A program made the translations under genes and the position numbers. A model generated the notes under the pieces. That model saw nothing but the letters and a program-made list of their open reading frames with translations. It made no database searches and was not told where the DNA came from. A stretch of DNA of 64,000 nt, taken from the NCBI RefSeq assembly GCF_010727605.1, contig NZ_AP022568.1:5332001-5396000 (forward strand). Reading direction: 5' to 3'. This DNA is from Mycobacterium simiae (GTDB taxonomy: Bacteria > Actinomycetota > Actinomycetes > Mycobacteriales > Mycobacteriaceae). Positions 46,448 to 54,458 of the stretch are shown piece after piece. How positions within the stretch are numbered: position 1 is the first letter of the stretch; every line of letters starts with the position of its first letter.

Positions 46448-47215
46448 ATGAGCGTGTTGGACTTGTTTGACCTAACCGGCAAGACAGCTCTGGTCACCGG
46501 GGCGTCTACCGGCATCGGTAAAAAGGTGGCCGAGGCGTACCTGCAGGCCGGCGCGCGGGTGGTCATCGCCGCGCGGCACCCCGATGCACTGGAAACCGTT
46601 GCTGCAGAACTAGGCTCGACGGGCGGCGCGGTTCTGCCGATCGCTTGTGACGTGACCCAGCCGGATCAGGTCACCCGCATGGTGGAGCGGGTGACCGCGG
46701 AACTGGGCGGCATCGACATCGCGGTATGCAACGCCGGCATCATCAATCTCACTCCGTTGCTGGACATGTCGCCCGAGGAGTTCCACACCATCCAGGCCAC
46801 GAACGTCACCGGCGTATTCCTCACCGCGCAGGCGGCCGCACGAGCGATGGTCACCCAAGGCCGCGGTGGGTCCATCATCAATACCGCCTCGATGTCCGGG
46901 CACATTATCAACATCCCCCAACCGGCCGGCCACTACTGCACGTCCAAGGCCGCGGTCATTCACCTGACCAAGGCCATGGCCGTCGAATTCGCCCGGCACA
47001 ACATCCGGGTCAACAGCATCAGCCCCGGCTACATCCGCACCGAACTTGTCGAACCGATGGCGGAGTATCACCGGCTGTGGGAGCCGAAAATTCCGCTCGG
47101 ACGTATCGGCCGGCCGGACGAACTCACCGGCCTCTATCTCTACCTGGCCAGCGCCGCGTCCAGCTACATGACCGGTTCCGACCTCGTCATCGACGGCGGC
47201 TATACCTGTCCGTGA
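46448..47215 (+). CDS. Short-chain dehydrogenase/reductase
   Basis: A 255-residue classical SDR. TALVTGASTGIGKKVAEAYLQAGARVVIAAR is the nucleotide motif, VCNAGIINLTPLLDM the NAG motif, NTASMSGH the catalytic Ser and HYCTSKAAVIHLTKAMAVEFARHNIRVNSISPGYIRTELVEPM the Tyr-x3-Lys and PG motif. Length and position fit M. tuberculosis Rv1928c. It oxidises or reduces a hydroxyl/ketone with NAD(P). A KstR-like box upstream points to steroid or lipid catabolism. Its 3' end overlaps the DUF2071 gene by 16 bp. Confidence 0.9.
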   Translation: MSVLDLFDLTGKTALVTGASTGIGKKVAEAYLQAGARVVIAARHPDALETVAAELGSTGGAVLPIACDVTQPDQVTRMVERVTAELGGIDIAVCNAGIINLTPLLDMSPEEFHTIQATNVTGVFLTAQAAARAMVTQGRGGSIINTASMSGHIINIPQPAGHYCTSKAAVIHLTKAMAVEFARHNIRVNSISPGYIRTELVEPMAEYHRLWEPKIPLGRIGRPDELTGLYLYLASAASSYMTGSDLVIDGGYTCP

Positions 47216-47970
47216 ACCGGAGACGGACGCCCGAACAGCGTTCGCACCCCCGGGGAGAACAGCGCGCGCAGGCGCTCGCCGGCGGGCCGTACGCCGCCGG
47301 CGGCCACCAATTCGTCGCGCAGCTCGAGGATCTCCGCCGCACGCAGCGGCCACGGCCCATGCTCGTTGGGCAGCCACCAGGTGCGGCCGGCCTTGCGGGT
47401 GTGTGCACCCCAGCGGGCGGTCAGCCAGACCTCGAGCGGCGTCGGCTGCACGCCCTCACCCACCGCGACGGTCAACCGGCTGCCTAGCCCGCGGCGGGGC
47501 CAACGGCGCACGCTCTCATACGTGATGCGGTCGCCGTCGCGGATGATGCGCATCTTCGCCCAGGTGTAGGGGACGCCGAGGCCGACCCGGGTGACAGGCA
47601 CCACCGCAAGGCGGGCGGTTTCCAGCGACCGGAAGACGACGCCGTGCCGCCCGGCGGCGTCGACGGAGTACAACCGCACGTTGGTCTCCAGAAAACGGCC
47701 GAAGTACGGAAGTGCCAGTGTGGTACAGACTCTCGTGCGGATCATCGCAAAAGGGACCAGCCCCACATACGTCAGTCCGTCACCGAACACATCGGGACGC
47801 GTCCCCGCCGGCAATAGGTGCGCGATGTCGTCGGGCCGGACCGGCCAGTGCACGAACGTCAGGTCGCTCCAGCACTGATCGAAGGTGACCGGGCCGGCCA
47901 GCGGCGGCGCGGTCACCGGGAAACCGGCCGGCAGCTCGTCGCCCGGGGCTGGCTCACCGGGCACGCTCAT
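47200..47970 (-). CDS. DUF2071 (YqjF-like) family protein
   Basis: A 256-residue protein. PPLAGPVTFDQCWSDLTFVHWPVRPDDIAHLLPAGTRPDVFGDGLTYVGLVPFAMIRTRV, then PYFGRFLETNVRLYSVDAAGRHGVVFRSLETARLAVVPVTRVGLGVPYTWAKM, is the DUF2071/YqjF pattern, an all-beta barrel distantly like acetoacetate decarboxylase. No function is established. ATG 47970 overlaps the membrane-protein stop by 4 bp (ATGA), so the two are coupled. The 3' end overlaps the convergent SDR gene by 16 bp. Confidence 0.83.
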   Translation of the reverse strand: MSVPGEPAPGDELPAGFPVTAPPLAGPVTFDQCWSDLTFVHWPVRPDDIAHLLPAGTRPDVFGDGLTYVGLVPFAMIRTRVCTTLALPYFGRFLETNVRLYSVDAAGRHGVVFRSLETARLAVVPVTRVGLGVPYTWAKMRIIRDGDRITYESVRRWPRRGLGSRLTVAVGEGVQPTPLEVWLTARWGAHTRKAGRTWWLPNEHGPWPLRAAEILELRDELVAAGGVRPAGERLRALFSPGVRTLFGRPSPVHGQV

Positions 47971-48620
47971 CGCTCGATCTCACCGGAGACGCCGCGCTCG
48001 ATGCTGGCCTGGGTGGCGGCGGGCAACACGATCAGACCGTCGAGCTCCTTACGCGCCGCGTCGTAGGCGTTTTGGCGTTCGCGCGGGGCGGCGCCCGCAT
48101 CCGACGCCATCCGCAACAGGTTCTGGGCGCGCGTAATCCGCTGCTGCTCGTCCCGAGAAAAGTCGCTGCGGCGCCGGCGCAGCGCCTCGGTCTCGGCCAC
48201 GTTGAACGCGGTGACGTACTCCTCCACGGCGGCTTGGTATTTCGCGGCGCTGTCGCGGTCGTCGAGCAGGTCCTCGGCTTGGACGGGCCGCAACAAGTCC
48301 GCCCGCAGCTTGGCCTTGTGAAACGCCACGGTGAGCGGATCGCGCAGATCCGTCATCAACGGAAAGTCCAGCAGCTTGGCGAAATCGAGTTCGTAGTCCA
48401 GCCAGCGGGTGTCGGTGCGGGCGTGCTCGTCCAGCACCCGGCGCAGCGAGCGCCATTGAGCGGCCTGGTTGGTCGCGGCGGGTTCGGGTGGCGGCACCGG
48501 CGGCATGGGTGGCCCGGCGCGCCGCTTGCCGGCTGTGAACGCGCGCACCGCGCCGACGGCCAAGCCCACTAGCGGCAGCAGCAGAATCAGGAACTCCGCC
48601 AGCCGAATGAGCAAACCCAT
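47967..48620 (-). CDS. Membrane-anchored hypothetical protein
   Basis: A 217-residue protein with one N-terminal helix (LLIRLAEFLILLLPLVGLAVGAVRAF) and a Pro-rich linker (GPPMPPVPPPEPAA). The helical cytosolic or extracytoplasmic body includes WRSLRRVLDEHARTDTRWLDYELDFAKLLDFPLMTDLRDPLTVAFHKAKLRADLLRP and FSRDEQQRITRAQNLLRMASDAGAAPRERQNAYDAARKELDGL. A family of this shape is common in mycobacteria; function unknown. ATGA overlap with the DUF2071 gene. Confidence 0.75.
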   Translation of the reverse strand: MGLLIRLAEFLILLLPLVGLAVGAVRAFTAGKRRAGPPMPPVPPPEPAATNQAAQWRSLRRVLDEHARTDTRWLDYELDFAKLLDFPLMTDLRDPLTVAFHKAKLRADLLRPVQAEDLLDDRDSAAKYQAAVEEYVTAFNVAETEALRRRRSDFSRDEQQRITRAQNLLRMASDAGAAPRERQNAYDAARKELDGLIVLPAATQASIERGVSGEIER

Positions 48621-48659
48621 ACAGCCAGGATGCCACCCGGTGCCGTCCGGCCGCGTGGT

Positions 48660-50516
48660 TCAGTGCGAGCCGAGCGTGCCGCTGAGGTACTGATCGCGGC
48701 AGGCCAGCCGGGCCAGCTTGCCGCTGGTGGTGCGGGGGATCGCGCCCGCCGGCAGTAGACGTACAGCCGAGACGGTCAGGCCGTGCCGGCGGGCAACCGC
48801 CGCCTTGATCGCCTCGATAGCCGGCTGTGGATCGTCGCGACTGGTACCGGCGGCGCGTTCGGCAACGATCACCAGCTCGGCGTCCGCGGTGCCGGATCCC
48901 GTCGGCCCGCCGGAGGGCACCGCAAATGCCGTGACGTAGCCGCGTCGCACCATCGGCGACGCCTCGGTGGCCGTGGACTCGATGTGCTGCGGGTAGTGGT
49001 TACGACCGTCGATGACCACCAGATCGGCGATCCGCCCAGTGATGTAGAGCTGGCCGTCGAGGAACACACCCAAGTCGCCGGTACGCAGCCACGAGCTGGT
49101 GGCGGCCGAATCCCCGGCGCGACTGCCCTCGGCGAGCCGCGAGCACAGGCGGGCGTGGAAGGCGTGCTCGGTTTCGAGCGGACGCCCCCAATATCCGCGC
49201 CCCACGTTGGCGCCCTGCAGCCACACCTCACCGACCGCACCATCGGGTAGTTCGGCAGCCGCATCGGGGTCGACGATCACCGCGCGCAGGCTGCGCGCCA
49301 CCTGGCCACACGAGACCAGGGCAACCGCATCCGGTGCATCCGCCGCCACCCGCACCGCGCGGCCCGCACCCAACTGGTCACGGTCGAGGTAGACCGCCGT
49401 TGCCTCCTCGGTCGGCGCGATCGTCGCGATCATCAGGGTCGCCTCCGCGATGCCGTACGACGGCTTGAACGCGGTACCGGGCAAACCGTAGGGCGCGAAG
49501 GCCTTGTTGAACGCCGAGATCGCTTCCATGCTGACCGGCTCGGAGCCGATGATCAGCACGACATTGCTCAGATCGATGTCGTCACCCGCCGCGGGAATGC
49601 CGCGTTGGGCCGCCCACTCGTAGGCAAAATTGGGCGCCGCAGTGACCACATTGCCCTCGCGCGACGCCGCCGAGAGCGCCTGAATCCAGCGCTGCGGCCG
49701 GCGCACGAACGCGGTAGGCGACATCAGCGTGGAATGCCCGCCGTACACCGCGGGAAAGCCGATCATCGACAACCCCATGTCGTGGTACAGCGGTAACCAG
49801 CTGACGCCGTGGGTGTTTCGGTTCAACAGGTCGATCGACAAGATCATCTGCGTGAGATTGGTGCCGACCGCCCGGTGCGTGATTTCCACGCCGACCGGTG
49901 GGCGGGTCGATCCCGAGGTGTACTGCAGATGCGAGACGCGGTCGATGCCCAACTCCACCGGAGCGAACGACTCCCCCGCCGAATCCGGTATCTGGTCGAT
50001 CACCACGACGCGTGGCCGGCGCAACTGTGCGGTATTGGCCAAGAAGCCTTCCACCGCGTCCCGCGCCGCCGCCGTCGTCAGCACCACCGACGGCTCCGAG
50101 TCGCGCAGCGCCGTCTCTAACCGCTCGGCGTGCCCGGGAAGTTCGGGTGCGAACAGCGGCACCGCGATGGTCCCCGCCTTGACGGCGCCGTAGAAGCCGG
50201 CGACGTAGTCGATGCCCTGCGGTGCGAGGATCGCCACCCGATCGCCGTCGTCGGCACACTGCTGCACGCGCGCGGCAATGGCCTGCAGCCGCACCCCGAA
50301 CTGCGACCAGGTGACTTCATGGACCTGTCCCTCGGAGCGCGCGTAGTCCAGGTATCGGTACGCCACAACGTCGCCCACATTGGCGACGTTGCGCTGGATT
50401 AACGAGATCAACGTGGTGCCCGCCGGCAACGAGATATTGCCGTCGGCGTCCAGGCAATCTTCTATTCTGAGCAGGCCTTTTGGAGCCACGGAATCCTGTG
50501 CGGAACCGTCTTGCAT
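48660..50516 (-). CDS. fadD31: Fatty-acyl-AMP ligase FadD31
   Basis: A 618-residue ligase of the fatty-acyl-AMP ligase (FAAL) group, near the 620 residues of M. tuberculosis FadD31. AMP motifs: LQYTSGSTRPPVGVEITHRAVGTNL, SWLPLYHDMGLSMIGFPAVYGGHSTLMSP, FKPSYGIAEATLMIA and SWLRTGDLGVFLDGQLYITGRIADLVVIDGRNHYPQHIESTATEA. FAALs activate fatty acids to acyl-adenylates for polyketide synthases, but no PKS lies in this window. The C-terminal Lys is in PRTTSGKLARLACR. ATG 50516; the upstream frame is rejected as too basic. Confidence 0.9.
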   Translation of the reverse strand: MQDGSAQDSVAPKGLLRIEDCLDADGNISLPAGTTLISLIQRNVANVGDVVAYRYLDYARSEGQVHEVTWSQFGVRLQAIAARVQQCADDGDRVAILAPQGIDYVAGFYGAVKAGTIAVPLFAPELPGHAERLETALRDSEPSVVLTTAAARDAVEGFLANTAQLRRPRVVVIDQIPDSAGESFAPVELGIDRVSHLQYTSGSTRPPVGVEITHRAVGTNLTQMILSIDLLNRNTHGVSWLPLYHDMGLSMIGFPAVYGGHSTLMSPTAFVRRPQRWIQALSAASREGNVVTAAPNFAYEWAAQRGIPAAGDDIDLSNVVLIIGSEPVSMEAISAFNKAFAPYGLPGTAFKPSYGIAEATLMIATIAPTEEATAVYLDRDQLGAGRAVRVAADAPDAVALVSCGQVARSLRAVIVDPDAAAELPDGAVGEVWLQGANVGRGYWGRPLETEHAFHARLCSRLAEGSRAGDSAATSSWLRTGDLGVFLDGQLYITGRIADLVVIDGRNHYPQHIESTATEASPMVRRGYVTAFAVPSGGPTGSGTADAELVIVAERAAGTSRDDPQPAIEAIKAAVARRHGLTVSAVRLLPAGAIPRTTSGKLARLACRDQYLSGTLGSH

Positions 50517-50725
50517 AGCGGCCAGTCTAGGTGCGTGCCGTTGCTGCCTGGTGGCTCCGCCGTCGCCGCGGTGTGCCGTCCGGTTTGCGCGCCGCCGGTG
50601 GCAATCGCGGTTGTCTTTGTGTACTCGTTCATCCCCGGACATTTTTCAGCAACCCGTTTACGGTTACCTGAGCGATCCCATTGTTCCGCGCGTAACCAGC
50701 ACGCGCAGCTTGCGGTAAGGCGGCT

Positions 50726-52141
50726 ATGACGACGATCACCAAGAACGACGAACGTGTCGCGCATCGCGGCATCATGCAACGCCTCACCATGCTCTGCGTC
50801 CGCTACGTGGAACGTTTGATGCCAGACCCCTATCTGTTCGCAATCATCCTGACCCTGCTGGTGGTTGCACTCGTCGCGATATTCGTCCGCGGCGCGTCGC
50901 CCACCGGGGCGCTCAAGGCGTGGTACGGCGGGGTGTGGGGATCGCAAAACATCTTCACCTTCGCGTTCCAGATGGTGCTCATCCTGGTCACCGGTTACAC
51001 GTTGGCCGAGGCGCCGCCGGTGAAACGGGCCATCGTGCGCCTTGCCAGTAAGCCGAAGAACCAGGTGCAGGGCGCGCTGCTGTGCTTCGGGGTCAGCAGT
51101 GTGCTGTCGTTGCTGAACTGGGGGCTCGGTCTGGTGGCCGGCGCCCTGGTCGCGCGCCAAGTCGCAAAGCGGCTCAAGGGTGTGCATTTCGGTTACCTGA
51201 TCGCCACCGGATTCATGGGCTACCTGATTTGGACCCAAGGTGTTTCGTCGTCGATCGCCCTGGCCAACACCGATACGACCAGCCCTATCAACGTGATTCA
51301 CAAAATGACCGGAATGCTCGTCCCACTGCGGCTGACGATCTTCCAGCCGTACAGCTGGGGCGCCGTCATCGCCGTGGTCGCGCTGGTCGCCATCGCGATC
51401 TGGCGGATGGCACCGGATGAAAGTCTCGAGCCCGATGCCGCGGTGTTCGAGGAGGAACCCACCCCCGAGACCCCGAAAGGTCGCTCCCGGACGTTCGCCG
51501 AGCGGCTGGAGAATCTGCGGATCCTCAATGTGCTTGTCTTCGCTGCCGGCATAACGTATTTCGTGCTGAGCGGCTTTGCGCTGAACATCGCGTCGATGAT
51601 CATGTTGTTCACGGTCACTAGCGCGCTGCTGCACGGTACGCCGATCCGCTTCATTCGGGCCTTCTCCGGCGCGGCGAAGGTGTCCGGGCCGCTACTGCTG
51701 CAGTATCCCCTGTACGGCGGGATTGCCGGTCTGCTCGGATATCTGCCGCCCGGGTCGGGACGAGCACTGCAGACGGTGCTCGCCGAGGCACTGGTGCGGG
51801 GCGCCGACCAATACACGCTGCCATTCTTGACGTTCATCGGCTCGGTCATCATCTCGCTGTTCGTGCCGTCCGGCGGCGGACACTGGGCGGTGCAGGGGCC
51901 GATCGCGGTGGGCTCGGCGTTGGCCATCGGCCAACACGGACCGGCATACCTCGGGCTGATCTCGATGTCGGTTGCGGTGGGCGAGGGCGTCGCAAACATG
52001 ATTCAGCCGTTCTGGTTGCTACCGGTGCTGGCGATCGCGAAGCTAAATGTGCGCCAGGTGATGGGTTTTACGGTGGTGGCGTTCCTGATCGGTTTCGTGG
52101 TGTTCGGCGGCGCGGTCCTCATCGCCCCACATATGTTGTGA
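50726..52141 (+). CDS. Short-chain fatty acid transporter (AtoE family)
   Basis: A 471-residue membrane transporter with about twelve helices. YVERLMPDPYLFAIILTLLVVALVAIFVRGASPTGALKAWYGGVWG is the family start, then LSLLNWGLGLVAGALVARQVAKR and SVIISLFVPSGGGHWAVQGPIAVGSALAIGQHGPAYLGLISMSVAVGEGVANMIQPFWLLPVLAIAKL, matching AtoE. It should import short-chain fatty acids such as acetoacetate or butyrate. Its neighbour fadD31 is divergent; a joint role in fatty-acid use is possible. ATG 50726. Confidence 0.9.
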   Translation: MTTITKNDERVAHRGIMQRLTMLCVRYVERLMPDPYLFAIILTLLVVALVAIFVRGASPTGALKAWYGGVWGSQNIFTFAFQMVLILVTGYTLAEAPPVKRAIVRLASKPKNQVQGALLCFGVSSVLSLLNWGLGLVAGALVARQVAKRLKGVHFGYLIATGFMGYLIWTQGVSSSIALANTDTTSPINVIHKMTGMLVPLRLTIFQPYSWGAVIAVVALVAIAIWRMAPDESLEPDAAVFEEEPTPETPKGRSRTFAERLENLRILNVLVFAAGITYFVLSGFALNIASMIMLFTVTSALLHGTPIRFIRAFSGAAKVSGPLLLQYPLYGGIAGLLGYLPPGSGRALQTVLAEALVRGADQYTLPFLTFIGSVIISLFVPSGGGHWAVQGPIAVGSALAIGQHGPAYLGLISMSVAVGEGVANMIQPFWLLPVLAIAKLNVRQVMGFTVVAFLIGFVVFGGAVLIAPHML

Positions 52142-52217
52142 GGCAGTTATACCTGCGATCGGCGGGGCCGCCGCGGCGCCGTCCTGAAAGCCTTGTCGCC
52201 GAACAAGATTCGAATTG

Positions 52218-53354
52218 CTACTGCCAGAGTTTGGCGATCGAGTCCGCCAGGGCTTCCGGGGCCTGGTCGTCGCTGTTACAGGTGACGGCGATCGACTTGA
52301 GCCGATCCTTACTGACGCGGAACGCGGTGAGAAAACCGCCCGAGGCGCCGTCGTGGGCCAGCGTGCCGTCGGCCTTGAGGTAGATTCCGGCGCCATAGTG
52401 CACGGGCACCCCCGGTCCGATTTCGACCGCTCCGGCCAGTTGCGCTTCCAGCACCTTGGGCCCGCCCACCCGGCCGGTCCGGTAATTGTCCGCCCATTGC
52501 ACGAGCTGGCTGGGCGTGGCCTGAACCGCGCCGTCCCCGACTTGTTCCCACGCCATCGTGACCGCACGGTAGGCGTCGTTGCCCCCGGTATAGGAGACGG
52601 CCTTGTGGGGCAGCCGCCCGACTGGGTCCATCACCATCCCGAGGCCGAGCGGGCCGAAGATCTCGCCGTTGAGGTACTGCGCGAGCGGCTCCCCCGATAC
52701 CCGGTGGACGATCTCGCCGAGCAATAAATAGTTCGAATCCGAATAGCCGAATTGGCTACCGGGCGGAAAGGTCAGCTGCGGCACCGCCGCGAGCGCCTGC
52801 AGGGCTTGCTCCTCGGTGGTGCGATCACTGGGCTGAAACCCTTGCTTCGCCAATAGCCCCTCATATTCGGGGACGCCGCTGGTTTGATGGATCAGCTGGC
52901 TGATCGTGACCGTGGCAGCCCACTTGGGCAGCTCGGGCAGGTGGTTGGCCAGCGGATCCTCGAGCGCCAACTCGCCTGCCGTGGCGAGCAACAAGATCGC
53001 GGTGGCGGTGAATTGTTTGGACACCGACCCGATGTCGAACACCGTGTCGGCGGTGATCTTGTCGCCGGTGGCCGTGTTGGCAACGCCGCGCGCCCCGGTC
53101 CAGGCGACGGTGCCCTCGGAACCCACCGCCGCTGAGCAACCGGGCGCCGCGGCGTTGACCGCATCGTCGAGCACGCGCTGACTCTCGGCCTTTGCGGCAG
53201 TATTGCCAGTCGTCGTGACGGCCGTCGTGCCCGTCGGGTTCGTCTTCGGCGCCGGCGTACCGACTGGTTTGGCGCAGCTACCCACCAACAACGCGATCGC
53301 GCACATTGCCAAGAGCGCTCGCCGGCGCCCGGGGAGTTGTCGCACCGCTGGCAT
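52218..53354 (-). CDS. Serine-hydrolase lipoprotein (beta-lactamase fold)
   Basis: A 378-residue lipoprotein; RRALLAMCAIALLVGSC ends in the lipobox Cys. The body is a class C beta-lactamase/DD-peptidase fold: FDIGSVSKQFTATAILLL (Ser-x2-Lys), FGYSDSNYLLLGEIV (Tyr-x-Asn) and AHDGASGGFLTAFR (HxG-type third motif). It resembles the M. tuberculosis Rv1922 lipoprotein and may hydrolyse an ester, lipid or peptide outside the membrane. It is convergent with the AtoE transporter and divergent from a START-like gene. Confidence 0.9.
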   Translation of the reverse strand: MPAVRQLPGRRRALLAMCAIALLVGSCAKPVGTPAPKTNPTGTTAVTTTGNTAAKAESQRVLDDAVNAAAPGCSAAVGSEGTVAWTGARGVANTATGDKITADTVFDIGSVSKQFTATAILLLATAGELALEDPLANHLPELPKWAATVTISQLIHQTSGVPEYEGLLAKQGFQPSDRTTEEQALQALAAVPQLTFPPGSQFGYSDSNYLLLGEIVHRVSGEPLAQYLNGEIFGPLGLGMVMDPVGRLPHKAVSYTGGNDAYRAVTMAWEQVGDGAVQATPSQLVQWADNYRTGRVGGPKVLEAQLAGAVEIGPGVPVHYGAGIYLKADGTLAHDGASGGFLTAFRVSKDRLKSIAVTCNSDDQAPEALADSIAKLWQ

Positions 53355-53570
53355 GCCCTCTCGAGATCGGCAGACAAGGCTGAAAACGCTTGTCTGGCAA
53401 AGTGTTTGATAGAGACCAGGAAATTGCGGGCGGGGTGAGTCCCGGGACCGTCCGAACTTCCAGGCTGAGTATGCACGTGCCGGGGCCGCGGCGTGCCGGA
53501 TTCACCGGCGCGGCGCCGACTCTACACCGGTGGACCCTGGGGCGTGGCGTTCGCGGTAGGGTACCCGGCT

Positions 53571-54038
53571 ATGTCGGGCCGCAAGTTCTCGTTCGAGGTC
53601 AACCGGACCAGCAACGCGCCGGCGGCAACGGTGTTCCGGCTGCTAGCCGACGGCGCGAGCTGGTCGAGCTGGGCCAAGCCGATGGTGGTGCATTCGAGTT
53701 GGGCCCGCGAGGGCGATCCCGCACCGGGGGGTGTGGGGGCGATTCGGCAGATCGGCGTGCGCCCCGTGCTGGCCCAAGAGGAGATCGTCGAGCAGGAACA
53801 GGATCGCCGGCAGGTCTACAAGGTAGTGGCGCCGCCGTCTCCGGCGAAGGACTACTTCGGCGAGGTCGTCTTGACGCCGAATGCCCGGGGCGGCACCGAC
53901 ATTCGTTGGTCGGGTTCGTTCGTCGAAGGCGTGCGCGGGGTGGGGCCGGTGATGCGCGCGGCGCTGGGTGGGGCGGTCAGATTCCTTGCCGATCGACTGG
54001 TGAAAGCGGCCGATCGCGAAGCGGCTGGTGCCCGCTAG
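53571..54038 (+). CDS. SRPBCC (START-like) family protein
   Basis: A 155-residue helix-grip protein, KFSFEVNRTSNAPAATVFRLLADGASWSSWAKPMVVHSSWAREGDPAPGGVGAIRQIGVRPVLAQEEIVEQEQDRRQVYKVVAPPSPAKDYFGEVVLTPNARGGTDIRWSGSFVEGVRGVGPVMRAALGGAVRF. The large hydrophobic cavity of this fold binds lipids or polyketides; cyclase or binding roles are known in the superfamily. ATG 53571. Its TAG stop overlaps the convergent Gln-rich protein gene by 4 bp. Confidence 0.85.
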   Translation: MSGRKFSFEVNRTSNAPAATVFRLLADGASWSSWAKPMVVHSSWAREGDPAPGGVGAIRQIGVRPVLAQEEIVEQEQDRRQVYKVVAPPSPAKDYFGEVVLTPNARGGTDIRWSGSFVEGVRGVGPVMRAALGGAVRFLADRLVKAADREAAGAR

Positions 54039-54334
54039 GGACTGTTCGCCTGTTGCTCCGCCTGCTGGGCCTCCTGCATGCCCTGCTCGAACTGCTGCTC
54101 GGCCTCTTCATTCTGCTGTTCGGCCTGCTGCTCGGACTGGAGCTGTTGTTGCAGTTGCTGCTGGTCGTCGGTGTCGTCCGCGACGAAGCGCACCTGCCCG
54201 TACCCGGTGACGGCGGTGGCCGGCGAGGGGGTGTCCAGCAACCCCAGCATCGCAAGCAGGCCCAGCGCCGCGGCTCCGCCCAAGAGTCGGCAACGCCGTG
54301 TGCGAGGGGGTGTGCAAGGAAGTGTGGTGGTCAT
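54035..54334 (-). CDS. Small exported Gln/Glu-rich protein
   Basis: A 99-residue exported protein. A basic N-terminus and hydrophobic leader (CRLLGGAAALGLLAMLGLLDTPSPATA) precede VTGYGQVRFVADDTDDQQQLQQQLQSEQQAEQQNEEAEQQFEQGMQEAQQAEQQANSP. The 50-residue mature tail is almost wholly Gln, Glu and Ala and should form a polar coiled coil or helix. I know no function. The 4-bp overlap with the convergent START-like gene fits the dense packing here. ATG 54334. Confidence 0.7.
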   Translation of the reverse strand: MTTTLPCTPPRTRRCRLLGGAAALGLLAMLGLLDTPSPATAVTGYGQVRFVADDTDDQQQLQQQLQSEQQAEQQNEEAEQQFEQGMQEAQQAEQQANSP

Positions 54335-54354
54335 ACCTGACGGTCGCGCCTGTG

Positions 54355-54388
54355 GTTAGCTCTGGGCTGGGCAGCAGTTAGCCCTGGG
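54355..54388. repeat. Direct repeat upstream of monooxygenase
   Basis: GTTAGCTCTGGG (54355-54366) and GTTAGCCCTGGG (54377-54388) form a 12-bp direct repeat with one mismatch, start to start 22 bp. The spacing is about two DNA turns, as for adjacent protein sites; purpose unknown. Confidence 0.5.
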
Positions 54389-54458
54389 TTATGAAAACGA
54401 GCAGTGTCAGTTGATGCGACGTTTGTCGCGCTGGGTATCAACTATTAAGCTTGGCTAA

